Assembly: GCF_011039085.1 (NCBI RefSeq) | Contig: NZ_JAAKEI010000011.1 | Location: 17,935-81,934, forward strand | DNA from: Desulfovibrio sp. ZJ369 | GTDB lineage: Bacteria; Desulfobacterota; Desulfovibrionia; Desulfovibrionales; Desulfovibrionaceae | Direction of reading: 5' to 3' | DNA length: 64,000 nt | In this document: positions 7,745 through 15,956 of the stretch, in pieces | Layout of the letters: each line of letters starts with the position of its first letter | Position numbering within the stretch: the first letter of the stretch is position 1 | Notes under the pieces: model-generated | Databases searched by the model: none | What the model saw: the letters and a program-made list of their open reading frames with translations, nothing else | Told to the model about the DNA's origin: nothing | Position numbers and translations under genes: made by a program

Positions 7745-8329
7745 ATGTCTCAATCGCTTGAACTGGCCATGGCGCAGGTAGCGCCGGGCCCCAAAAAAAT
7801 CGTCGCCGCCGTGGACGGGTTCAATGCCGGCGTGGGCAAGCTTACCGCATGGCTGGCCATCCCCATGATGCTTTCCATCATGTACGAAGTGATCATGCGC
7901 AATATCTTCACCGCGCCCTCCATCTGGGCCATGGACATGGCCATAATCCTCTACGCCATCCACTTCATGCTCGGCTCTCCTTACTGTCTGCTGACCGGCA
8001 ACCACATCCGCACGGACTTCTTCTACCACGCCTGGTCGGTCAAAACCAAAGCCGCGGTGGACATGGCCAACTACATCATCTTTTTCTTTCCCGCGCATCT
8101 GGTCTTTCTGTATATCGCCATCGCCTATGCCTGGAAATCCTTCATACAGAATGAGGTTTCCGTCACCAGCCCGTGGATGCCGGTCATCTGGCCAGCCAAG
8201 TTCGCCATTCCCGTATGCGTGGCCCTGACCCTGCTGCAGGGAGTCTCTGAAGTGATCAAGTGCTGGTACCGCTGGAAGACCGGCCAAAATCTCTGGAACA
8301 GCGACCAACTCGGCGAAGCCAAGGACTAG
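7745..8329 (+). CDS. dctQ: TRAP transporter small permease subunit (DctQ family)
   Basis: The 194-residue product has the four-helix arrangement of TRAP small membrane subunits. Hydrophobic segments lie at about residues 32-52, 60-80, 102-122 and 142-165, with the conserved tryptophan in the SIWAMDMA segment. The ATG at 7745 has CAGGAGG 5-10 bases upstream. The in-frame extension to 7634 lies within the leader and has no ribosome binding site. The gene is followed after 34 bases by dctM, with its own AAGGAGA. Together with DctP and DctM it forms a sodium-coupled secondary importer in the inner membrane. Confidence 0.9.
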   Translation: MSQSLELAMAQVAPGPKKIVAAVDGFNAGVGKLTAWLAIPMMLSIMYEVIMRNIFTAPSIWAMDMAIILYAIHFMLGSPYCLLTGNHIRTDFFYHAWSVKTKAAVDMANYIIFFFPAHLVFLYIAIAYAWKSFIQNEVSVTSPWMPVIWPAKFAIPVCVALTLLQGVSEVIKCWYRWKTGQNLWNSDQLGEAKD

Positions 8330-8363
8330 CCGCCGGTCAGGGCATCTGAAGGAGATCACCCTC

Positions 8364-9686
8364 ATGGATATATCAAATGAAATGCTGGCGGTCCTGTCTA
8401 TCATCTCTATGTTCGGCCTGTTCTGTACGGGCTTCCCCATTTCCTACACCATGATTTTCAGCGGCCTGCTGTTCGGCTTTCTCGGCTTCGGCAAGCTGGT
8501 CTTCCACCTGCTGACCATCCAGTTCTGGCAGGTCATGAGCGACCCGGTCATGGGCGCCATCCCCTTCTTTCTGCTCATGGGCTATCTTCTGGAAGGCGCC
8601 GGGCTCATGGACAGGCTGTTCCGATCATTCCAGTTGCTGCTGGCGCGGCTGCCCGGCTCCCTGTACGGGGCCATCAGCCTGACGGGCACCATTTTCGCCG
8701 CGGCCACGGGCATTGTGGGCTCTTCGGTCAACCTGCTCTGCATCATGGCCGAGCCCTCCATGCGCCGCAGCGGCTACGACATCCGCATGGGCGCGGGCTG
8801 CATCGCCGCCGCCGGAACCCTGGGCATTCTCATCCCGCCCAGCATCATGCTGGTGGTGCTCGGCCCCATCATGGGTCTGCCCATCACGGACCTTTTCGCC
8901 GCCGCCATCCTGCCCGGCCTTCTGCTGGCGGGCATTTACATCGCCTATTCGCTGATCAGGTGCGCCATCTGGCCCAAGTACGGTCCGCCTCTGCCCAAGG
9001 AGGAGCGCGCCACCAGCATGGTTCGTGTATTCAAGGAGCTGTTCATCGGGGCGGTGCCGCTGGCCCTCCTCATTTTCGCCACTCTGGGCAGCATTCTCTG
9101 CGGCATCGCCACGCCCACCGAAGCCTCGGCCTGCGGGGCCTTCGGCGCGCTGGTTCTGGTGATCGCCTACGGCAAATTCACCTGGAAGGGAGTGTCCAAG
9201 GCCCTGCACAGCACCATTCTGCTTTCGTCCATGATCCTGATCATGATCGCCTCCTGCAATTTCTTCGGCGCCGTGTTTTCCCGTCTGGGCGGCGCGGTGG
9301 CTCTGTCCAACGCCCTGCTGGGCATGGATATCGCCCCCATGTTCATGCTGGTTCTGATCATGGCCATCATCTTCTTCATGGGCTGGGCCATGGAGTGGGT
9401 GCCCATCGTGCTCATCTTGGTGCCCCTGCTGATTCCCGTGGTGGAAGCCATGCACTTCGACAAGCTGTGGTTCTGCCTGGTGGTGGCCGTGACCTTGCAG
9501 ACTTCCTGGCTCTCGCCGCCGGTGGCCCTCTCCTGTTACTTTATCAAGGGAAGCCTGCCGCACTGGCCGCTGAACGACATCTATAAAGGCATGTTTCAGT
9601 ATATCGGCTGCCAGTTGGTGGGGCTTATCCTGATCATCATGTTTCCCGCCATCGTGACCTGGCTGCCCAATTATCTGAAACAATAA
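8364..9686 (+). CDS. dctM: TRAP transporter large permease subunit (DctM family)
   Basis: This 440-residue integral membrane protein forms the transport channel of the TRAP system. Its length and hydrophobicity profile (11-12 membrane segments) are standard. Typical DctM features are visible: the GAIPFFLLMGYLLEGAGLMDRL region, AAATGIVGSSVN, LGILIPPSIMLVV, and GIATPTEASACGAFGAL in the middle. Near the C-terminus the SWLSPPVALSCYFIKG segment is also family-like. AAGGAGA precedes the ATG. A G·T-containing 12-bp stem (9696-9707 with 9715-9726) follows the stop without a T-run. Confidence 0.92.
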   Translation: MDISNEMLAVLSIISMFGLFCTGFPISYTMIFSGLLFGFLGFGKLVFHLLTIQFWQVMSDPVMGAIPFFLLMGYLLEGAGLMDRLFRSFQLLLARLPGSLYGAISLTGTIFAAATGIVGSSVNLLCIMAEPSMRRSGYDIRMGAGCIAAAGTLGILIPPSIMLVVLGPIMGLPITDLFAAAILPGLLLAGIYIAYSLIRCAIWPKYGPPLPKEERATSMVRVFKELFIGAVPLALLIFATLGSILCGIATPTEASACGAFGALVLVIAYGKFTWKGVSKALHSTILLSSMILIMIASCNFFGAVFSRLGGAVALSNALLGMDIAPMFMLVLIMAIIFFMGWAMEWVPIVLILVPLLIPVVEAMHFDKLWFCLVVAVTLQTSWLSPPVALSCYFIKGSLPHWPLNDIYKGMFQYIGCQLVGLILIIMFPAIVTWLPNYLKQ

Positions 9687-9695
9687 CATCCGCCC

Positions 9696-9726
9696 GTGGG
9701 CGCGGCCGCGTCTTGGCCGCGTCCAC
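9696..9726 (+). other. Stem-loop after dctM
   Basis: GTGGGCGCGGCC pairs with GGCCGCGTCCAC (one G·T pair) over a 7-nt loop. It sits between dctM and the exported protein gene and has no T-run. Confidence 0.55.
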
Positions 9727-9747
9727 GCCAACACCCGGAGTGCGCCC

Positions 9748-10464
9748 ATGCGCATCAGCACCGTCCTGCTGCTCCTCTGCCTCCTGCTCCCGGCCGTGGC
9801 GCTCTTCCGGCCTCAGGCCGCTTTTGCCGGTCGCGAGATCCCCCGGACCTGCGTCACGGCAGCGCAATGCGCCACGGATCGAAAAAGCCAACCCGTACTC
9901 TTTGCCTCCTACATTTTCGGGCTGCCCAGGGCGCAGGCTGTGAAACTGCCGGGCGCGCGGCCCGGCCAGGGGGAATTCGCCAACGACGTCATCCTGCCCG
10001 AAGCCTCGTTCGCCGGGCTGTCCTGGACCGTGCGACTGGAGTTCCGCGAGGATGCGCTGGTGCGCGTGAGCCTGATGGGGGCCGGCGACGCCCAACGGCT
10101 TGCGGCGGTCAACAGCAGCCTGCGCGAGATGGGCTTTGAAATGCTGGCCATGCTCGCGGACGGCGCGCGTCTGGACTTTCCGGCCATCCTCAAGACCGGG
10201 GGCCCCGACGAATTGCAGCGCCGGATTAAAAATCTGCACGACAAAAAAAATCCGGTCCGCCTGAGCTACGCCTGGTTCGACACCCGGCAGATCAGCCGCG
10301 AGACAAAAGTCATGGCGCGCAATCTCTCCGAACTTTTGCAGGTGGTAGCGGCCGAAACGCGCGAAGCCGAGGTGACCCTGCTGGGCGACGGCAAGGGCAA
10401 TGTGGTCCATATACTCGTGGATTTCAGCCTGCCGGTGCTGGAGCTGCAAACCTATAACCGGTAA
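9748..10464 (+). CDS. Exported protein of unknown function in the TRAP operon
   Basis: I do not recognise this 238-residue protein. It begins with a signal peptide of about 27 residues (MRIS, leucine-rich core, AAFA-GR). The mature part is soluble with no evident motif; two cysteines occur near the new N-terminus. The ATG follows CCGGAG and lies 61 bases after dctM, before a strong terminator, so it is probably the last gene of the TRAP operon. A periplasmic accessory role for uptake is possible but nothing in the sequence proves it. Confidence 0.75.
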   Translation: MRISTVLLLLCLLLPAVALFRPQAAFAGREIPRTCVTAAQCATDRKSQPVLFASYIFGLPRAQAVKLPGARPGQGEFANDVILPEASFAGLSWTVRLEFREDALVRVSLMGAGDAQRLAAVNSSLREMGFEMLAMLADGARLDFPAILKTGGPDELQRRIKNLHDKKNPVRLSYAWFDTRQISRETKVMARNLSELLQVVAAETREAEVTLLGDGKGNVVHILVDFSLPVLELQTYNR

Positions 10465-10522
10465 AGCAGAGCCATTTTCCCAACGCAACCCACTCCAGGC
10501 AGCTCCGTTTTTATGACGGTGG

Positions 10523-10560
10523 AAAGGCCTGCCCGGCAACTGGCCGGGCAGGCCTTTTTT
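10523..10560 (+). terminator. Rho-independent terminator of the TRAP operon
   Basis: A stem of 12 GC-rich pairs (GGCCTGCCCGGC with its complement) flanked by AAA/TTT and a 5-nt loop ends in TTTTTT. It separates the TRAP operon from the dehydrogenase unit. Confidence 0.93.
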
Positions 10561-10616
10561 CTTTTGAAATTATTCTCATGGCCGGTTCCCGGCCTTTTCT
10601 CCGAAAAAAAGATGCG

Positions 10617-10633
10617 TGTCGCATTTGCGATAG
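10617..10633. promoter_or_regulatory. Putative Crp/Fnr-type operator upstream of the alcohol dehydrogenase
   Basis: Second exact copy of TGTCGCATTTGCGATAG, 126 bases before the alcohol dehydrogenase start and downstream of the TRAP terminator. Its position in front of a second transcription unit supports a shared regulator for both units. Confidence 0.6.
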
Positions 10634-10758
10634 AAAAACAGCCCCAAAAAGCAAAAACATGATGGCAACCGCCGGAAGGTGGAAAGCCTGCCGCATTGCC
10701 GCGGCATCCGTTCAGCCCGCCGCCGGGATCACTTCAGTATCAGGAGGAGTGCAAGACT

Positions 10759-11910
10759 ATGTTTTCGAGTTTCCAAACCGTTGAGCGGGTGGTGTACGGC
10801 CGGGGCGTCGCGGCGAAACTGGGCGACGAGGTTCTGCGCCTGGGCTGCCGCAGCGTCGCCGTGATCACGGACAAGGGCCTGGTGAACGCAGGCATCCACA
10901 CGCCGCTGCTCGAATCCCTCAAAAACGCGGGCGTGGACGCTCTGCTCTATGACAAGGCGGAGCTGGATCCCACGCCGGAATCCATTGAAAAGGCCGCGGC
11001 CTGGGTCAAGGCGAACAAGGTCGATCTGCTGGTGGGCCTGGGCGGCGGCAGCTCCCTGGACAGCACCAAGGCCACGGCCCTGCTGGCCGTGCATGAGGGC
11101 CCCATGAGCCGGTACTTCGGCCTGCATAAAGTGCCCTCGGCCTGCATGCCCACCATCCTGATTCCCACCACCGCGGGCACGGGCAGCGAAATGACCTCCA
11201 ATGCGGTGCTCAATGATCCGATCACCAACTCCAAGCAGGGCACGGTCAGCGATTATCTCTACGCCAGGGTGGTCCTTCTGGATCCGGAACTGACCGTGGG
11301 CCTGCCGCCCTTTTACACGGCCATCACCGGTCTGGACGCCCTGGTGCACTGCATTGAGTCCTATGTGAGTCTGCATGCCACGCCCTTCACGGATGCCCTG
11401 AATCTTCAGGCCATGCGCATGATCTCGGACAACATCCGCAGGGTCTACGCCAACGGCGGCAATATGGAAGCGCGCGAGCAGATGCTCTACGGCGCGGCCA
11501 TCAGCGGCATGGGCTTTTCCAACACTCAGAACGGGATCATTCACGCCCTGGGCATGTCCGTGCCCTCGGAGCATCATATCCCTCATGGCCTGATGATGGC
11601 GGTCTGCGCGCCCATGGGCATGACCTTCAACGCCCTGGCCGCGCCGGAGAAGTTCGCGGTCATTGCGGAAATCCTGGGCAGCGCGCCTGCCGGAGCCTCC
11701 ACGCGCGAAAAGGCCAAGAGCGCCGCCGCGGGCTTTGTCAGCCTGATGGATGACCTGGACATCAAGCAGGGCCTGTCCAATTACGGCATCCGCCGCGAGG
11801 AGCTGCGCACCGTGGCCGAGCTGGGCGCGGCCTACAAGCGGCTGATGGACAGCAATCCGCGCAAGGGCACGGCCGACGTGCTCGAAAAGCTTTTGGAACA
11901 GTTTTATTGA
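10759..11910 (+). CDS. Iron-containing (group III) alcohol dehydrogenase
   Basis: This 383-residue enzyme should interconvert an alcohol and an aldehyde with NAD(H). The nucleotide-binding motif GGGSSLDSTK is at about residues 95-104. The metal ligands expected for the family are all present: D193 and H197 (GLDALVHC), H262 (IIHALG) and H276 (HHIPHG). The ATG at 10759 has CAGGAGG 10-16 bases upstream; the in-frame start at 10696 lacks one. A CoA-type aldehyde dehydrogenase follows 118 bases later, which suggests oxidation of an imported alcohol to an aldehyde and then an acid or acyl-CoA. Related enzymes act on 1,2-propanediol, ethanol, sulfoacetaldehyde or dihydroxypropanesulfonate; the true substrate is unknown. 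Confidence 0.9.
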   Translation: MFSSFQTVERVVYGRGVAAKLGDEVLRLGCRSVAVITDKGLVNAGIHTPLLESLKNAGVDALLYDKAELDPTPESIEKAAAWVKANKVDLLVGLGGGSSLDSTKATALLAVHEGPMSRYFGLHKVPSACMPTILIPTTAGTGSEMTSNAVLNDPITNSKQGTVSDYLYARVVLLDPELTVGLPPFYTAITGLDALVHCIESYVSLHATPFTDALNLQAMRMISDNIRRVYANGGNMEAREQMLYGAAISGMGFSNTQNGIIHALGMSVPSEHHIPHGLMMAVCAPMGMTFNALAAPEKFAVIAEILGSAPAGASTREKAKSAAAGFVSLMDDLDIKQGLSNYGIRREELRTVAELGAAYKRLMDSNPRKGTADVLEKLLEQFY

Positions 11911-12028
11911 GCAACGCTCGCGGCCGAGAACAGCGTAAACAGTCCGCACGGCCCTGCAACGCCACAGAACGCGGCAACACCCTCTCCGCGCGAACATGCA
12001 ACTGCCCTTTGAGGCACAGGAGTTGACG

Positions 12029-13561
12029 ATGTCCGACTTATCCTACGTCAAAATCAAAAACTTCATCAACGGCCAGTGGCGCGAGGAGCCGGGCGCGCCG
12101 GTCAAGCCACTGTACAATCCCTCCACCGGCGAGCAGATTGGCGAAGTGCCCATGTCCGGGCCGGAAGCCTGCGAGGCGGCCATCGCCACCGCCTGGGAAG
12201 CCTACCAGACCTGGCGCGAAGTGCCGGTGGCCAAGCGCGTGGCCTATGTTTTCAAACTGCGCGAGGGCATGATCCGCAATCATGAAAAGCTGGCCCAAGG
12301 CATTGCCTGGGACCAGGCCAAGCACATCTCCGAAGCGCGCGGCGAAGTGCAGCGCGTCATTGAGATTCTGGAATCCGCGTGCGGTACGCCCTCGCTGATC
12401 CAGGGCGACGTTTTGGATCAGGTCTCGGGCAACATTTCCGTCAAGGTGGTCAGGCAGTCCCTGGGCGTGTTCGGGGGCGTGGCGCCCTTCAACTTCCCGG
12501 CTCTGGTCTTCGGCTGGTTCATTCCCTACGCCATTGCCGCGGGCAATACCTTCATCTTCAAGCCTTCCACCCAGTCGCCCTATTTCATGCAGTTGATCTG
12601 CGAGCTCTTCCAGGAGATCGGGCTGCCCGCGGGCGTGGTCAACGTGATCCACGGCGACCGCTCCATCCCCGGCACCTGGTATGAAGATCCGCGCATGGCC
12701 GGGGTCTGCCTGGTGGGGTCCACTCCCACGGCCAAAAAGATGGCCGAGGGCTGCGCACGCGGGGCCAAGCGTTCCATGCTCCTGGGCGGGGCCAAAAACA
12801 TGCTCCTGGTCATGGAAGACGCCAACATGGACATCTTTGTGGATAACTTCCTGAACTCCTGCTACGGCTCGGCCGGGCAGCGCTGCCTGGCCGGTTCCAT
12901 TGTGGCCGCAGTGCCCGAGATCTACGACACGGTCATAGAGCGCATTCTGGAAGCCTCCAAAACCGTCAAAGTGGGCGACGCCTTTGATCCCGACGTCTAC
13001 ATGGGCCCGCTGATCTCCCGCGCCGCGGCCGACAATGTGGCGAAATATGTGGACATAGCCCTTGCCCACGGCAAATGTGAACTTATTCTGGATGGGCGCA
13101 ACCCTGTCCTGCCCGAAAAGAACAAGAACGGCTATTTCGTCGGACCCACGATCATCAAGGACGTGACGCCCTGCAATCCGCTGTTCACCACCGAGGTCTT
13201 CGGGCCGCTGGTGGCCACCATCAAAGTGGCGGACATGGACGACGCGCTCAACCTGATCCGCGCCTCGGAATTCGGCAACGGCGCGTGCATCTTCACCCAG
13301 AACGCCTATTACATCGAGCGTTTCAGCCGCCTGGCCGACGTAGGCATGGTGGGCGTGAACGTGGGCATCTGCGCCCCTCATCCCTATGTGCCCTTCGGCG
13401 GCATCAAGGGTTCCCTTCTTGGCACAAACAAGGTACAGGGCAAGGATGGCCTGAACTTCTTCACCCAGAACAAAGTTACAACGGTGCGCACGCACCATCC
13501 CAAGGGCGCGACGCCCAAAGCCTCCACAAACAGCTCGGTACGATCCTGCGTGGCCTCATAA
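12029..13561 (+). CDS. Aldehyde dehydrogenase of the methylmalonate-semialdehyde (CoA-acylating) type
   Basis: This 510-residue enzyme oxidises an aldehyde with NAD+. The oxyanion asparagine N155 (PFNFP) and catalytic C286 (GQRCLAG) are present. Where ordinary aldehyde dehydrogenases carry a general-base glutamate (ELGG), this protein reads LLGGAKN, as in methylmalonate-semialdehyde dehydrogenases. That points to thioester release by CoA rather than by water. The ATG at 12029 follows CACAGGAG. Residues after about 495 form a low-complexity tail. The gene pairs with the alcohol dehydrogenase. Candidate substrates are malonate-semialdehyde-like or sulfonated aldehydes (inference). Confidence 0.88.
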   Translation: MSDLSYVKIKNFINGQWREEPGAPVKPLYNPSTGEQIGEVPMSGPEACEAAIATAWEAYQTWREVPVAKRVAYVFKLREGMIRNHEKLAQGIAWDQAKHISEARGEVQRVIEILESACGTPSLIQGDVLDQVSGNISVKVVRQSLGVFGGVAPFNFPALVFGWFIPYAIAAGNTFIFKPSTQSPYFMQLICELFQEIGLPAGVVNVIHGDRSIPGTWYEDPRMAGVCLVGSTPTAKKMAEGCARGAKRSMLLGGAKNMLLVMEDANMDIFVDNFLNSCYGSAGQRCLAGSIVAAVPEIYDTVIERILEASKTVKVGDAFDPDVYMGPLISRAAADNVAKYVDIALAHGKCELILDGRNPVLPEKNKNGYFVGPTIIKDVTPCNPLFTTEVFGPLVATIKVADMDDALNLIRASEFGNGACIFTQNAYYIERFSRLADVGMVGVNVGICAPHPYVPFGGIKGSLLGTNKVQGKDGLNFFTQNKVTTVRTHHPKGATPKASTNSSVRSCVAS

Positions 13562-13576
13562 AGGCCGCGGCCTGAG

Positions 13577-13602
13577 CGGCGGGAGGGGCGTCCCTCCCGC
13601 CG
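13577..13602 (+). other. GC-rich hairpin before the regulator gene
   Basis: CGGCGGGAGGG pairs with CCCTCCCGCCG over a 4-nt loop directly after the aldehyde dehydrogenase. There is no T-run, so it may be a weak attenuator or RNA-stability element ahead of the Crp/Fnr gene. Confidence 0.55.
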
Positions 13603-13616
13603 GTTCGGAGCAGTTT

Positions 13617-14312
13617 ATGGATATTGCAGCGACTCCAAAAAACATCTTAGACAGTGAAATGGCCCGCATCGGACATGTGGCGGATCTCAACCGGGAATGG
13701 GAAGACGTGCTGCACTATGCGGTCAAAGTCGTTTATCCCAAGGGCGCCGTCATCCCCCATCAGAAAGCCCGGGGCATATACTATCTGGCCAAGGGCTCGG
13801 TGACCATCTCCTACACTTCCTCCTGCGGGCGCGGGCGTCTGACCCTGTACATCGAACCCGGCTGCCTGTTCAACGAGGCGCGCACCCTTTCCGGCTATGA
13901 TCCGGACGGGCGCTTTGTCTGCACCTCGGATGTGGAGGTCTGGCGCTTTCCCGAACATCTGCTGGAAAATGCCGACTTCGTGCGCGAGCATCCCGCGCAG
14001 ATCGTCAACCTGCTGCGTTCCATGGGCGTGAAAATGCTCATCCACTACACCTTTCTCGCGGACATGGGCATCGGCAGCCATGTGGTGCATCTGTGCCGCT
14101 TTATTTTGAGCCTGGCGCGCAAGAACAGGAACAGCACAACCTTTCCCTGCCGCATGACCCAGCAGGAGGTGGCGGATCTGCTGGGCATCCACAGGGCCAC
14201 GCTGGCCAGAGCCCTGCAGCGGCTCAAGCGGAGCGGCGCAATCACTTCCTTCACGTCCCGCAAGGTGCAGATCAGCGACTGGAACCTCCTGGTCGCCCTG
14301 GCCAGCCAATAG
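13617..14312 (+). CDS. Crp/Fnr-family transcriptional regulator
   Basis: The 231-residue protein has an N-terminal cyclic-nucleotide-binding-like beta-barrel (about residues 25-125), a long dimer helix (about 125-150) and a C-terminal winged helix. The recognition region MTQQEVADLLGIHRATLARA is at residues 180-199. It lacks the N-terminal cysteine cluster of Fnr, so oxygen sensing through an iron-sulfur centre is unlikely; the effector is unknown. It closes the dehydrogenase unit and probably controls the TRAP and dehydrogenase units through the shared 17-bp palindrome at 6240 and 10617 (inference). Its TAG stop is the start of a TAGAGC repeat. Confidence 0.88.
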   Translation: MDIAATPKNILDSEMARIGHVADLNREWEDVLHYAVKVVYPKGAVIPHQKARGIYYLAKGSVTISYTSSCGRGRLTLYIEPGCLFNEARTLSGYDPDGRFVCTSDVEVWRFPEHLLENADFVREHPAQIVNLLRSMGVKMLIHYTFLADMGIGSHVVHLCRFILSLARKNRNSTTFPCRMTQQEVADLLGIHRATLARALQRLKRSGAITSFTSRKVQISDWNLLVALASQ

Positions 14313-14421
14313 AGCGTTTTTTGATTGAAAATATCCATTTTCAATCAGTTCGCTGCCATCATTTCCCCGCAAGCGGGACAAGCGCCTGAAAAGCGTGATT
14401 TTCAGGCTCATTCGGCGCGGG
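14310..14421. repeat. Composite TAGAGC repeat with swapped internal hairpin, copy 2
   Basis: Same outer sequence as 5550-5643, starting with the stop codon of the Crp/Fnr gene. The internal hairpin differs: here GCCTGAAAA pairs with TTTTCAGGC, replacing GCGTCCA/TGGACGC of copy 1. Confidence 0.85.
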
Positions 14422-14533
14422 CGGCTCTGCTTCCGGGGCCGCCTTTGCGCGGCAATGCGCCGCAAGGGCCTTGAAAGCCGCGGCGCGGCTCTCTTTTGAA
14501 CAAGGTGGCCCCCATGCGGCGGCCGCGTCGGGC

Positions 14534-15520
14534 TCAGCGGGCATAGCCGTGAGGATGGTTTTTGTGCCACTCCCAGGCAGAAGCGATCATGTCTTCAAGG
14601 CCGGTTTCGGGCCGCCAGCCCAGAACTTTTGCCGCCCTGGCCGCCGAGGCCACCAGCCGGGCCGGATCGCCCGGTCGCCGCGGCCCGGCCGCGATTTTGA
14701 TCTCCCGCCCGGTGACCCGGCGCGCTGCCGCGATCATTTCCATGACGGAAAAGCCCCGGCCATTGCCCAGATTGCAGATTTCGCTCGCCCCGCCGCGCCG
14801 CAGGTAGTCCACGGCGCGCAGATGCGCGTCGGCCAGATCCGTGACATCCAGATAGTCGCGGATGCAGGTGCCGTCCGGGGTAGGATAGTCCTGGCCGAAA
14901 ACGGTGATTTGCTCGCGCAGGCCCAGAGGAACTTGCAGGATCAGCGGGATCAGATGGCTCTCAGGCCGGTGATCCTCGCCGATCTCCCCGCCGGGCCAGG
15001 CTCCGGCCACGTTGAAGTAGCGCAGGGAGACCGAACGGATGTGGTGAGCTTTGCCCACCCAGCGCATTATCGTCTCCATAATCAGCTTGCTCTCGCCATA
15101 GGGATTGCAGGGCCGGGTCGGATCGCTCTCCTCAATGGGCGTCCGTTCCGGCTCGCCGTAAACCGCGGCCGAAGAGGAAAAAACAAGTTTGTCCACATCA
15201 TGCCGCAGCATGGCTTCCAGGAGCCTCTGCATGCCGTGCACGTTGTTGTTGAAATATTTCAGAGGGTTTTCCATGCTTTCGCCCACCAGGGAACTGGCCG
15301 CGAAATGCAGCACCGCGTCAATGTCGTTTTCGCCGAAGACCTGGTCCAGGATCGCGGCATCGCGGATGTCGCCCTCATAGAGCCGCGCCCCGGCAGGCAC
15401 AGAACCGCGGTGCCCGGTCAGGAAATTGTCGATGATGATGGTTTCCTCGCCGCGCGCCAGCAGCGCGCGCACGTTGTGCGAGCCGATGTAGCCGGCCCCG
15501 CCGCAAACCAGGATGGCCAT
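14534..15520 (-). CDS. galE: UDP-glucose 4-epimerase
   Basis: This 328-residue extended short-chain dehydrogenase interconverts UDP-glucose and UDP-galactose. The NAD-binding motif GGAGYIGSH is at the N-terminus, and the catalytic SSSAAVYG and YGESK (Tyr-x3-Lys) are intact. The family pattern LRYFNVAGA and the substrate-binding end, with GRRPGD-like RRPGDPA, are also present. The gene is divergent from a sugar/H+ symporter, which fits hexose handling and supply of UDP-sugars for envelope or storage glycans. An AGAGC palindrome and a dispersed repeat lie just upstream of its start. Confidence 0.93.
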   Translation of the reverse strand: MAILVCGGAGYIGSHNVRALLARGEETIIIDNFLTGHRGSVPAGARLYEGDIRDAAILDQVFGENDIDAVLHFAASSLVGESMENPLKYFNNNVHGMQRLLEAMLRHDVDKLVFSSSAAVYGEPERTPIEESDPTRPCNPYGESKLIMETIMRWVGKAHHIRSVSLRYFNVAGAWPGGEIGEDHRPESHLIPLILQVPLGLREQITVFGQDYPTPDGTCIRDYLDVTDLADAHLRAVDYLRRGGASEICNLGNGRGFSVMEMIAAARRVTGREIKIAAGPRRPGDPARLVASAARAAKVLGWRPETGLEDMIASAWEWHKNHPHGYAR

Positions 15521-15558
15521 GCTTTCACTCCTCCCTCAATTGCCGCGCCGTCGGCATC

Positions 15559-15593
15559 AGAGCGTTTTGCTACTTTTAGTAGCAAAGCACTCT
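15559..15593. repeat. AGAGC/GCTCT palindrome
   Basis: A 35-bp imperfect palindrome, AGAGCGTTTTGCTAC with a right arm ending GTAGCAAAGCACTCT, in the galE upstream region. The stem differs from the 39641 copy at paired positions. Confidence 0.8.
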
Positions 15594-15677
15594 ACATGCA
15601 ATAATTTTGTCATGTTAGCATAAACGCGGGTAAGAGCCGCTTCGGCGGCGCGCGCTTCGCTCCCGCGAAGCCTGCGG
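15594..15677 (-). repeat. Dispersed repeat C, copy 1 (minus orientation)
   Basis: Read on the minus strand this matches 54998-55083: CCGCAGGCTTCG, then GGGAGCGAAG, GCGCGCCGCCGAAGCGGCTC, and an AT-rich end around CAAAATTATTGCA. The right part also matches 20363-20429. It lies upstream of galE. Confidence 0.75.
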
Positions 15678-15956
15678 AGAACCGGGAAAACTCTTGCCAA
15701 AACAGGGTAAACTATTTAAGACTCAAAAGCGTTTCCCGGCCGCTTTTTGAACCGGCAACGTCTGTAATGCGGCGTTTTCTCTCCACGATGGATTAGGAAT
15801 ATCCGAAGCGGAATAGAGACGGGCGTGCCGTGCTTGCAGCAAAAATGCGATCCGAGGCGCACAGAAAGCGAAGGTAAAATTGAAATACAGATTATAAGCG
15901 CCGCGATAGACGTTTGCATCTGCCGCAGGCCGCCCCTGGTCCTGGAGGATAGCGAT

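Noticed and set aside
6806..8440. A 544-codon minus-strand frame opposite the TRAP genes
   Set aside because: Low-complexity His/Asp/Gly composition, no start signal, and it covers clear DctP and DctQ genes.
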